In this document: positions 21,197 through 31,936 of the stretch, in pieces | How the letters are laid out: the number at the start of each line of letters is the position of its first letter | Position numbering within the stretch: the first letter of the stretch is position 1 | Assembly: GCA_028673005.1 (NCBI GenBank) | Contig: CM054118.1 | Location: 63,731,401 to 63,795,400, forward strand | Direction of reading: 5' to 3' | Length of the DNA: 64,000 nucleotides | Source: Tanypteryx hageni | Lineage: Eukaryota > Arthropoda > Insecta > Odonata > Petaluridae | Position numbers and translations under genes: made by a program | The notes under the pieces: generated by a model | Databases searched by the model: none | What the model was told of the DNA's origin: nothing | Seen by the model: only the letters and a program-made list of their open reading frames with translations

Positions 21197-22880
21197 AGAA
21201 TCCAGAGATAGGAGATGAGATGGACATGAATGGCGAGGGAAGGATTTTCAGCAAATCAGCTAATGCCAGGAAAAAAGGGAGCTTCCTTTCAGCCTTCGTC
21301 GGGAAGTCTGTGTGTGTGTGTGTGGTTACGTGTGTTTTGCGTGTGATTGAATGTCGAATTAAATGGATGAAGAAAGAGAAGATTTTTTACCAAAAAATTC
21401 GCCAAACAAATGACGACGAATTTAGAGATGATGGACCCCTGCAATCGCTCTTTTAGTAAAATGCTGATAAAAAGAAATGGATTAATAATAATGATTTCTA
21501 TTTCAGAGAACGTTTTATTAGTTGATCTAAAACTTTAGCATGGCGCTCGATTCATCCTTTGGTATAATTTTTATTTAGAATATTTGATTGAGAAATGTGG
21601 ATTAAGTCTGCTGCATAGCAATATGGATAAACCTCTCCGAGACTAATTGTGAAGCCCACTTAGGAATACTATTAGATAAATTATATATCATGTAGCTATC
21701 TGACCATAGCAGTTACGTGTAACATTTATTCAACGGCATCCTGAGATGAGTGACGTCATTCGCAACTTTGACTTATACATACATACCAGGCCAGTCTTCA
21801 TATAGGCAGTTCCATAGAACTCCGTCTATTACTTAAGCATAAACTGCATTGATTCGAATAAAATTTGTTTTATGGGACCGTTTACACATTATTTCCCAGC
21901 AGCTGCTTTCCTAAAACTAGGTCAAAAATTATGAAAATGCAATAATTTTTGCGCAGAAGGAAGCATTTGAGCGGTAAATATACTTTTAAATAATTCATTA
22001 TTCGATTTGAGTCATAACTCATTTTTTCAACATAAATCTAATATTATAAAACTACATACTGAAGGAGAATTTGAATTGATGCTCATCAATGATGCCGAAT
22101 ATATTCATATTTCAACGACCTAATATACATCGTATTTCATTTATAAATCTGATCGAGATTAAATTTACATCAATCTTCGGTAAGGTACTGAATAAAGCGT
22201 CAGCATAGGATCTATTCACTCAAAAAACTATTTAATTCATCTAGTAACAAAATACATTTTTTTTATTTAGCGTTTTTTTATTGAAAGATAATACAAAAGA
22301 TACTATGAGGTAATGTGCATTTATTATAAACTGAATCGAAATTTTTATCCGAATCAAAAACTGTTTCCTCTTTAGAGCATCTAATTACTAATTTAAATAT
22401 TTAGACAATTTTTGATAAAAATGCAACCCTTAATTAAATTCACTCTTATCTTCCTATTATCATTCTCTTTAATTTACAAATGGTATTAATAACGTGTGCA
22501 ATGCCGCTATATTTAATTGCACCAAAAAGCGTACATTTTTGTTTTCCAATTTCTGTATGTATATGGAGGCTCCAAGTCCAGTTTTTGAATCCTCGTTAAT
22601 TGAGCACAACATTCTAATGTATATAAAATGTCAGTAGTGGTCAACTAAAGTTAAATAAGTTTTTTAAAGGAAATTAATTAAGTCCCGTCTCTAAACTAGC
22701 ATATAGCTGTCGACTACCACGCTCGCAACCAAAGTCTTGAATTCTGAATAACTCTATACTGCCAGTCCAACTTTCACAAAACTTCCGACACATAATTTCC
22801 GAATCAATAGGTTCTCTGGAACAATTAATCGCCCCAGGCCAAACCATTCCCAGAGCGCCCAGCAGCATTCAAGGTTTGTA
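21197..22880. other. No gene seen
   Basis: A short (TG)n at about 21,310 and otherwise AT-rich spacer. No motif-bearing ORF and no tRNA-like structure noticed. Confidence 0.55.
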
Positions 22881-22885
22881 TGGAT

Positions 22886-22960
22886 TACAGCGGGGTTTCC
22901 CAACTGAATAACACTCTTTGGGGGCCACATTTCAATTTTGATAGCTTACAGCAAAATGCA
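22886..22960. mobile_element. hAT-like terminal fragment
   Basis: AGCGGGGTTTCCCAACTGAA followed by GGGGGCCACATTTC resembles the terminal sequence of hAT elements such as the one at 7,960. No matching opposite end or target duplication was found, so this is a solo end. Confidence 0.35.
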
Positions 22961-23134
22961 CTTCGCATTCTAGGAAAGAAGGATTGTGTAATAAGTATTT
23001 AGTCAAAAATCTATATATTAATTTAAATCGCTTTTTTCCTGTGGTAGAACGTGAGACAACGGCAGCACCTAGGAATATGGTTGAGGTGTCAAAAGAAAGG
23101 TCCTAACATGCAGATGTGCAGGCACTTAAAAAAT

Positions 23135-23475
23135 TTGAGATCGGAGTGTTGGGTCGCCATTTATTGATGATATTTATCACATCAAAATTTCAATTGTGGG
23201 AATGGGAAAACTAAGACAGCGCAAAAACGGCTGGACCGATTTTTACGAAACTAGCAACGTATCGAAAGGTCGATCCAACTTAGATCTCAGGCTACATATC
23301 ATATCAAAATTTCAATCAGGAGGGGGGTTGTGGGGAGGGGGCAACTAAAAAACCGGCGATAGTGCAAAAACGGCTAGATCGACTTGCACGAAACTTACAA
23401 CTTATCCTAAGGTCGATCCAACTTAGAACTTAGGCTACATGCAATATCAGAATTTCAATCATGAGGGGGGTGCGT
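23135..23475. repeat. Diverged ~160-bp tandem repeat, two to three units
   Basis: Units carry GCAAAAACGGCTGGACCGAT, AAGGTCGATCCAACTTAG, then ATCAAAATTTCAATC and a G-rich run (AGGAGGGGGG). Clear units begin near 23,219 and 23,380. The opening phrase resembles those of the arrays at 5.3 and 12.6 kb. Confidence 0.7.
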
Positions 23476-24856
23476 CTCTATCGATATTTTGAATAGAGAG
23501 AGAATTTCGATATAGATTACGGTGGGTTTATGAGTGACCCGATCTGAATGAAATTTGGAGGCAGTCAAACGCCACCAGGACGGTAGGAGGAGACAGGCAG
23601 TTGGAGGGAGGGGTGGGTGATGTTGTGTGTGTTAGTCACCACATGTGGGAGCTGCGAGCCGGATCTCTGCAGTCTCTCTCTGCTAACCGTCGATTTCGAC
23701 GGGAAAGCCCTAGTACCGTTAATGGCAGAAAATTCTGTTGAATACTGATTTAGCTATATACTAAATTATTGTTTCATTATAATTACCAATAAATTTCATT
23801 CATTTAAAATAAAAAAATTCAATGTAAATGCATACTTCCAACTTAAATTGTGCGAGAGGAATTTAACTAGCTATGTAAGTACCTGCTATTATTTTCCCAG
23901 GAGAAATTGAATACTTCTTTTCGATCTTGCTCACATGAATGAATTTATTTCATAAGTTCATAATAAATGGCAGTTTAGAAAATAATTGCTGGACTAATTA
24001 AAGACTGTTAAGCTAATCCGACTTTTGTGGTCAGATTAGCGAGCCTTGGTAGCAATAAAAGACAGCATTTAAGACAACAGACGAAATCTTAAGAGAACAA
24101 GCACAAAATTTAAAAATAATTTCCTGTCGATTAGTTTATCTACGATTAAAACTTAGAAATTTTCTTTGTCCGTTACAGTGGCCATAAGCAAAAAGTCATT
24201 CAAGTTACGCTGCTACGGAAGGAGCTACAAACGTTGTGGAAAATTACCCGAATTCAGTTATCCGACCGGATGAGGATCTACTCGAGGAGAGTTCTCTTGC
24301 TTCTGTTGAATAACTATCAATTCGGGAGTATAAAAAAAATTCCTCTCTCAATTTCGTAATATGGCCGATGGAAATGTTCAAATGAAATTGGGAGATTATC
24401 AACCGCCAACCCAGATAAATAAAATCTTACAATCATCTCCTGCTTCCAGTGCAAAGGGCAGGGCGGAAGCCTTAAATATATTTTTTCTATGTGGATTTTC
24501 ATCCACATTCGTACATTGACTGTTCCAGAAAATGTTTTATAATTATTTAAGGAATGTTCTACGAAGTGATGTTTCCTAGAAGCTTCTAAAGCTGAACAAA
24601 AAATAATAAATATTGCAGCCATAAAGTAAGGCACTTACGGGACTCGAAAATATGACAGAAATGTTTCCTCCACAAAAAACGTAGCTAGAAGTCTTTTCCC
24701 GGTACATAAAAATAAACGCACACAAAGGTATAAAAAAACGAATACAATGGAAAAACGTAGACGACGATTTTCTTCTAAGCCTAAAGATGAGAAGGACACC
24801 ACAACACCGAAGAAAACTCCTCCCTCTCAATTGGTGAGATTGCCAAGCTAGAAATT
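23476..24856. other. No gene seen
   Basis: AT-rich spacer. An AG preceded by pyrimidines at 24,160-24,176 opens a ~60-codon plus-strand reading frame, but the translation shows nothing familiar. Minus-strand ORFs of 105 and 84 codons at 24,317-24,830 are unrecognised. Confidence 0.5.
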
Positions 24857-25160
24857 GATGGAATAAAGCGATCTGAAGATCCTATGCAGACAGGCATAAG
24901 CAGTAATGTTGGGAATATTTCTTAACCGAGAAAAAGTCTGCTATGACCGGGAATCGAACCCGAGGATCTCTTCGAGGACATCCGTTGGGGCTGGTTGATA
25001 CTAGCTTGGCTAGTCCCAACCAAGAAAACATCCGCGTTCAGAAACGAGAAAATTGACCTGCTACGATAGTTCAGTGGTAGAATATCCGCCCGCCTAAATG
25101 GAAGACCTGGGTTTGATTCCTGGTCATAGCAAACTTTTTTCTCGTTTCAAAAATATTTCC
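24857..25160 (+). mobile_element. tRNA-SINE, inverted-dimer form
   Basis: Starts with the same 5' module as the 5,633 SINE (GATCCTATGCAGACAGGC). Then comes an antisense tail and partial antisense tRNA segment (24,910-24,960: GAGAAAAAGTCTGCTATGAC then GGGAATCGAACCC), a spacer with CATCCGCGTTCAGAAAC, and a sense tRNA-like segment at 25,066-25,132 with A box TAGTTCAGTGG and B box GGTTTGATTCC, ending TTTTTTCTCGTTTC. The two tRNA modules face each other. No target duplication is evident. Confidence 0.7.
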
Positions 25161-25443
25161 ATCATGAACTCAGTTGACCGTATTTGCGTCGACGGCGATG
25201 ACTAAAAAGGGAAAATCTGGAATGGCTATGATCGGTGAAATTATCGAAAAGTTTTAGCAAAACTCTAGTAACGTGATAATATTTTATTTATGTATATAGT
25301 AATTCCTAAATGTGCGACTAATTAATTTTGATAATTATATATTTTTGCAAAATCGTAAAAAATTCTTGCGCCTTAGTAATTCATTGATTCATAAACATAA
25401 ATAAATTCAGATAAATTAGGTAATAAAAACGTATTGCTTGAAG
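25161..25443. other. No gene seen
   Basis: Short AT-rich spacer between the SINE and the hAT element. Confidence 0.5.
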
Positions 25444-25451
25444 CTCTCGAC

Positions 25452-26294
25452 CAGGGGTGCGCAAACTAGGGGGAGCGCCCCCATTTGGGGGCTCGACAAA
25501 TGATGCGAGGGGCGCGATTATAGCCATGATTTAATTTTAACTGTAAGAAAATTTAGTTCTTTTTTCATATTTCATATATATTTTTTGTTTACAATGTTAT
25601 ATTTCTGTAATCTTTCGTATTTACGAGAGTAACATGCTGGGAATCCCCTCACTCTATTCAGCGTGACCGTTACTTTGTTTACAGTGCGCGTTATCGCACT
25701 ACACCGCAGAACGTTGTCGAACGAAGGCCGTCATGTAAATAGGTCTATTGAAATGTGCAATGTTTAGTTTTGAACCGGTGGATTTATTCTTTATTGTTTT
25801 ACAAATAAATTAAATAAAATAATTGTCAGTAAGAACGCCATGAATCAGAATTGAGAGTGGCGATTTCATCAATTAAGCCGAGACTGGACGAAATTGCCAG
25901 TAAGAGACAAGCCCACAGATCCCATTGAATTAAATCTATTCCTACAAAAATCAAGTGTTATTTTTCTTTTTTTTGTGCTTTTCTTATTGTTATTTTAAAA
26001 TGTGATATTTATTTTTGTATTTATATTGCTGCATAATTTCATTAATTTAGTGATATTTGATTTTATTCCTATTAGAATGTTCATTTTGTGTATTTATCTT
26101 GAATTATTTTGTCATTTTCAGTTTTAATAAAATATACCATTTTTTGTAACATACTATTTCTCCAAATTATCATCCACATAAAACCCCTCCCAAATACCAA
26201 ATCTTGATAAAAATCTTGCCAGCCATGGTAGGGGGCCCAAGTTTGTATTTTGAACAAAAATTGGGGCGCAGCATGAAAAGTTTGCGCACCCCTG
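25452..26294. mobile_element. Non-autonomous hAT element, 843 bp, with 8-bp target duplication
   Basis: Perfect 16-bp terminal inverted repeats, CAGGGGTGCGCAAACT and its exact complement at 26279-26294. The flanks are ctctcgac (25444-25451) and ctctagac (26295-26302), an 8-bp duplication with one change. The subterminal GGGGGCTCGACAAATG also has a diverged counterpart. The interior is AT-rich with no ORF, so it depends on an autonomous hAT transposase elsewhere. Confidence 0.92.
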
Positions 26295-26302
26295 CTCTAG
26301 AC

Positions 26303-27689
26303 TACCGCAATAGTAACTAACCTACAAAGATATCCGCCGAATTAAAAATAATGTATCTTTGTCATATTTTATTCCCAGGGAATTATTTAAAGTGAACGAT
26401 ATAAGGTTACTTTTAAATATTTTTAAAGTTTGAGAGAAGGATTTTTATCATCTAATAAGTTTCATTAGATCTTTCGCCTTTTTGTAACTGAGGGGTGTTC
26501 AACATTCGCTCACTGAGCCTTTAACATTAATATTACTTTTACGATAAAATCATATTGAAAATAGTTTTACTAAAGTGTTCGCAAACCTGATTCCAATAAA
26601 AATTGTGGCAGAAGAACTTTAATATTTTGTTACACATACAGAAACAGACATAATGTTTCGGTTTCCAAAGGAAAATTTAAAGTCGCATTAATATCCGACA
26701 GAAATATTTCACAATAACCTTAGTTAAGCCAGATTTCCGATCCATCTCGTTCTTATACACTTAAAAAATAGTTAATCGTGCAGTTGAAAATCTAATATAC
26801 GTAGATAAAGTTTGATCTAAAAAGGCACCCAAACAATGTAAGCAAACAAAGACAAGCGTATAAGAGGGTAATTGAGGGAAAATATTGCTCTCTTAGGCCC
26901 GCTATTCTCTCCATTAAATCCGCCAAATATCGATAGAATAAAATGTAGAATTTATAGTACAATACAAACTGGTTACGTTATAGATGTTGTCAAGTCTTTT
27001 AAAACAAGAGCATTTTTTATTCGCTGTCTTATGCAAACCTTTAATTTATGTTTAATCACAAAAATCTCTGTAACTCATTATTATTATTTTTTCGGTAAAC
27101 TCCCCTTGTTTATTTTATAATTTGTAAAACATCGGCTAAAAAGTGACCGTGAGACGATTTATTCGATAAAGCTACAAGCTGAAACGTCAAAATCTATTAA
27201 ATGAATGGAAAAAAGTTGTTTTTCATTACGAAAATGCTAAAATCTAACAAAATATTTGCAAAAATATATGTATCTTATAACAAAATGGAAAAGTATACTC
27301 CATAAATGGAATATACAGATATTTCAAAGGCGTTCTTAATGGGAAATACGTATGGAACGGTATCGAGAGATTAGGTGATTCTCGGATTATTATTCCCGAA
27401 ACTATAGTCTCGGGGACTATCTTGTAATAAATGTTGTTCTCTATCCAAATAAATAAATGTTGTTCTCTATCCGAATAAATTTTTTAATCTATACCTTACA
27501 GATTACATAAGAGCGAGGGAGATAAAAGTTTGATATTTCATTGTTGCTTGACGGATGCCATTTAACGAGATACGAGTATAAATTTATTGAAGTAATCATG
27601 TAAAGTATTATGTAAAATGGAAGTTCTAATTGACAGATTCGGTTGAAAACCACAATTGGGCGATAAATTTTAATACAGATCACTCATAC
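26303..27689. other. No gene seen
   Basis: AT-rich spacer. A ~27-bp tandem duplication (AAATGTTGTTCTCTATCC) occurs at about 27,428-27,480. The 82-codon ORF at 26,872 begins with TTG rather than ATG and resembles nothing known. Confidence 0.5.
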
Positions 27690-27786
27690 TTAATTAAATT
27701 AAAATCCGTTCAGCGGTTTAGGAGATGAAAGTTATGACGGACAGACGGACGTTCCGCTATTACCGCTTCGCTGGTAAAGAACGCCT
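27690..27786 (+). mobile_element. Helitron-like 3' end fragment
   Basis: CCGTTCAGCGGTTTAGGAGA, GACGGACAGACGGAC, then a small hairpin TTACC-GCTTCGCT-GGTAA, seven bases, and CTAA followed by T (about 27,782-27,786). A hairpin plus CTRR next to T fits a Helitron 3' end, and the layout recurs inverted at 5,287. The assignment is tentative because the upstream body is missing. Confidence 0.4.
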
Positions 27787-28758
27787 AATAATTGGTCGTA
27801 ACACGGCAGAAATAAAATGGCACGTCTTGTCGCTGCGATGAAATTTTTCATCATTAGATACAGTCAGCCATCTATGTACGTAATATATAATATTAATATT
27901 ATATATAATATTATTATTACAATATTTTCCTCTTACGCAGTCAGTGAATTTTGACCCTTTTTTGTAGACAGTGTAGCTCCGCGACTCTCTCTGGACTTCA
28001 CCATTTCCGGCCTGAAGCGCCCGAGACCACATTGACCTTATGGCCTAAAGCGGCCGCCCTTTCAGTGAATTCTGGTACTCGCTATCACTTTGATAATATG
28101 AACCATTTTTTTGTGCCGACTCTATAAAAACTAAGAGAATTTTTTTCGATGATACCCGATCGTTGAGGACGCAAATGCGGAAGAAACATAGAGAGATGGA
28201 TTTTTCTTTGCGATTTGGCATATTAAGATATTTCAAGTGAAAGTGAAAAAGCAAGTAATTGCAATTTGAGGGAAGAAATTACGAAATGTCCTTTCTCTCC
28301 CACTCTAATAACGGATTTAAATTACAAAAGGAACCTCTACGCTCCTTGTTGAGAGATCGGAAGTCCAAAGAAAGTTTGGTGTCTCAGTGTTATAAGATTT
28401 GATTATTGTCGCCCTTAACCGGTTCTCATCACGAGCTCTAAGTAATAGACAATAGTGGCGCACACGCTGTAAAGAGAGAAAATATCACTGACTTTATCAT
28501 AAAAAGTGGACATTTTGGATAGACTTGCCAAGGGTGAAAGTTCAACATCTACTGCTAGCAGAATCGGTCATAAGGCTTTTACAGGGGTGTGCGAAGGAAA
28601 ATTTGACCGCCCCTTCTTCTAGCTTAACTAAATGCAGATATTTCTCGATTTACGCGTGTCCGGTTTATGCGTTATCACATATACGCGACCTTTTTCTTAG
28701 GTCCAACATTTAGCTTTAAAGCACAAATTTAAGGACGTTTTTAAGTGGAATACATATA
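27787..28758. other. No gene seen
   Basis: Contains an AT palindromic run near 27,885-27,925 and, at about 28,635-28,690, a TCTCGATTTACGCGTGTCC phrase related to the 2.8-kb tandem repeat. No supported ORF. Confidence 0.5.
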
Positions 28759-28766
28759 GTAGCGAC

Positions 28767-29072
28767 CAGTGTTCCCTCTAATTTTTTAACTCCTGCGCGG
28801 CCGGCCAAACTTAGTGAGCAGCAGTTTGTAAGACGGCGCGCAAAAAATTGCGAATCCAAAAGACAAGGGTTCCATGGGATCCCCTCGACGTAGAAGAAGA
28901 ATTTTGTCTATGAATGACGTCACGGGAACTGTAAATATTTTTCTTTTTAGAATAGGAACGCCTTGTATAATGTTCTCTGCGATTTTTCATGTGATATTTT
29001 TTTACCTGCACGCGGCAAACAAGTGGCGGAGAGAAAAATACCGTGCGCGGCCGCGCACCAGAGGGAACACTG
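28767..29072. mobile_element. hAT-type MITE, 306 bp, with 8-bp target duplication
   Basis: Ends CAGTGTTCCCTCT and AGAGGGAACACTG are perfect 13-bp inverted repeats. Flanks gtagcgac (28759-28766) and ttagcgac (29073-29080) match at seven of eight positions. The GC-rich subterminal region (GCGCGGCCGGCC / GCGGCCGCGCAC) is also roughly inverted. ORFs crossing it on both strands are chance. Confidence 0.9.
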
Positions 29073-29282
29073 TTAGCGACCCGGAGGCCGCCCCTCAGAA
29101 ACCTCCACTCCAATGCGGCGGCACACGTTGCGCACGCCTAATAGTAGGACCGGCCTTGGCTGCAAGAGCTTTTGGCCTTAATGTCAAAGCGAAATGACGA
29201 GATCATAAGAGCGAGTGCTGCTCTAAGTGTACCTAAAGGCGCTTAAATTTTATTCTATATTTGTGTATCTGCCATACGAAAC

Positions 29283-29705
29283 ATGGAGAAGTCGCTGAGA
29301 GAATGGATTGAAGTCCAAACATAGAAAAGATTGCCATTGGAAGGGCAAGAGCATTAGAAAAGAGGAAAACATGTTGTAAGATTGCTTAAAAATTGAAGAC
29401 GCGTCTACTTCGGGAGAAAGCGCAGTCGAGGAAACTTTTACTCGCCAACAAAAACTCAAGAAGAGGTAACGCCTGCATAATGTTGAGATACATGGCGAAG
29501 CGGCATCTGGAGACGGCTGGAGGCAGTAAAGAAGTTTCCTCAGGAGTCCGCCAAACACATTGAGGAGAAAGGGTACAAACCAGAACAAGTTATTAATGCT
29601 GATGGTACTGGACTATTCTCGAAACGAATGCCGAAGAGAACATTCCTTTCCAATGAAGAAAAATTTCCAGGATTTAATGCCGAGAAAGATAAATTGACCA
29701 TTCTC
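29283..29705 (+). pseudogene. Tigger (TIGD1-like) transposase relic
   Basis: The segment opens with ATG and M-E-K-S-L-R-E-W-I-E-V-Q-T, the N terminus of TIGD1-type transposases, then has stops. About 29,480 reads H-G-E-A-A-S, part of the linker before the DDE domain. After a frameshift the frame from about 29,527 reads A-K-H-I-E-E-K-G-Y-K-P-E-Q, N-A-D-G-T-G-L-F-S-K (29,595-29,624; catalytic Asp at 29601-29603, the usual following Glu replaced by Gly) and R-T-F-L, ending at K-D-K-L-T-I-L (29,705). The helix-turn-helix domains and the second half of the catalytic domain are missing, so this is a dead, internally deleted pogo/Tigger copy. Confidence 0.85.
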
Positions 29706-31732
29706 CAGCCAGCAAGCACCAGCAGACCCAATCCCGACTCCCCAACCTTTCATCATCATATCTATGTGAATGTTATGTCAGTTGGTGACTATGTACCTAA
29801 TCCTGTCATGACGCCACCTCAGCCTTCAACGTTTATTATTGTAGAAAATACGACGTATTCTTGCGTATCGATCGGAGTTAACAAAGATTATTCCGCGTCT
29901 TGGGCGATCGTTTGAACGTACTATTATAATTCGCCATTGTTATTTAACAGTCATTCTTGCATCTTGATGATAGGGTAATCAGGCCCATGGAATTGTTTCT
30001 TTTTGTCCAAGTGAGGGATTGCTGGGGGGAGGCCTGAAGCAAATTCGCTGCGTAATTAGCTCTAATAGTAGAAGTACTAATGGATTTACGAATTTCGAAT
30101 CGACGATTTCATTGGTATTATCAAATTCCCCGGTTCGATAGTACATATATGTTACCTAACGGAAATAGAGAAAGTGACAAGGCCCAACTCTCAAAAACAG
30201 TCGAGATATATGCGGTTAAAAAAAGTAAAAAAAGACTTTTGCAGAGTTTCTTCTTCCATTACTTGCTACTTGATAGCATTTTCCGTATATTCCACATTAA
30301 ACACCGACATAAGATGTCGGTTTGGCTGAAGGAATGCACGAAATTATAATGTGGTATATCTTTTTTATAATTCACTAGCTGAAACGCCTGGATTCACTCG
30401 GGAAAGAGTTCTCTTTTAAGTAGCAAACAATTTTTATTATTTATTATTTTTATTGATATATCACTTTTGATGTCATTTTACAATAAAACTAATACAATAA
30501 ATTCTGAAATTTACTTACTTTTGCTGTTGGGTACCCCAAGTTTATCAAACGTTCCCCATTCCTTAATTACGCAAGCGATGTTTACATTAACATTTACTAT
30601 TTTGTATTGTATTCTAAAGTTTTACCATTAATATAATTACGCATTAACGTCTTACTTATTATTCAGATGGATAGATGCACCGATGCCTTTAAAGCAGCAA
30701 TAAAATTATGTGGATTATGTCAATACTATTAGCCAAAACGTAAACAATAAACAATATCTTGATTACCAAACAAATGTAAGTAAATGTATCGATTTATGTT
30801 GCGATGAATCTTTCAATGTTAATGGTGAAATATAACAATGTTCTAATATTCCTTAAAATCATTTGACACTTTAAAAGTGTTCATAGACTATATTTAGGCA
30901 TAAATCCATTTGTATCCTTTATCTTGGCGTTGGCTATTCTTCCTCGACGGCGCACCACGGGGTGGATTTTTCTTGCATTAATCTTTACGTGGCTATCTCC
31001 CTATGAAGAGGACAATTAAGAAAGTTAGCTTTGTTGCTGCCTAGAAAATGTTAATAAATTTTGCGCTTAAAGAATAATTTCGAGCGATTTAACATGTAAT
31101 AGGACAAAACCTGAACAGAATTAAAATAGTCAGTCTTTCGTCGTAAAATACGCCATTTCTCGTGATCGTAAGTTAATATTTAGGTATATTTATATCCACA
31201 TCAGTGAAGGGCTGCATGGCATTTTGAGGCTTCTCCACACCATTTCCCATGTATTCTTATGGAAATAGTATTTCGTTGACCCCATGGGGTATAAAAGACG
31301 CCACGGTCTGCAACCCTAGACCAAGTTTTTCCTTTGGTTCATAAGATAGCCCATAAAACTTTTGAATTCGGTAGCTTCAACGGTGTAAAAACGTATAAAG
31401 AACATACACACACACTCTAAAATATTAATAAGATTGAGTTAAATTGTTGTTGCAGCCATCATCATTTCGTTTCACTTCGTTATTAAGTGAACCTCATTTT
31501 CACAGACGAGTCGTAGGTAATTGCAAGATAAATCAATCTCCGAACTATGTGTTATGCATTGAAATACGCATGTCTTGGATAATTTTTTAAAAATTCACTC
31601 TTTTACACTTATCGTATTGGAAGCTCAATTCGTTATATTTTAAATTCGTATTAAAAGAAGGCTTGCAAAAAAATATTCCACTAAACTACAACTATAAATA
31701 GATACCTTTCATCAAAGTTACTAACGAACAAT
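29706..31732. other. No gene seen
   Basis: The Tigger frame stays open to 29,915 (to I-G-V-N-K-D-Y-S-A-S-W), but that part is not transposase-like. The remainder is AT-rich. The 89-codon ORF at 30,080 has no recognisable domain. Confidence 0.5.
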
Positions 31733-31797
31733 TTCGTGTAATGGTTAGCGCGTTTGGCTATGGAGCTGAGGTTATGAGGTTCAAACCTGCGAAATTA
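31733..31797 (+). repeat. tRNA-like pseudogene or SINE head
   Basis: TAATGGTTAGCGCG (A-box-like) and GAGGTTCAAACCTG (B box GGTTCAAACC) are spaced as in a tRNA, with GCTATGGAGCTGAGG in the anticodon region. Acceptor-stem halves do not pair well, so a working tRNA is unlikely; a tRNA pseudogene or SINE promoter fits better. Confidence 0.4.
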
Positions 31798-31936
31798 ATA
31801 TAGGTACTAATTTCTACGAGGTAACAGATATTGCAGACGCGGAAGAATCCTGGTGCATGTTCAGAGATATGATGCGAGAGTGTACAGATAAATATGTTTC
31901 CAAACAAACCTAAGCGTGATAATGCAGAACCTAGAT

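Noticed and set aside
20869..21456. 195-codon ORF with repeating E-G-D-R
   Set aside because: It is a translation of a 12-bp minisatellite that is open in several frames; there is no conserved domain or splice context.
24160..24345. Possible exon after a TTACAG acceptor
   Set aside because: Two frames stay open for a while, but neither shows a recognisable family; no conserved donor.
31733..31797. Functional tRNA gene
   Set aside because: The A and B boxes fit but the acceptor stem does not pair, so it was kept only as a tRNA-like repeat.
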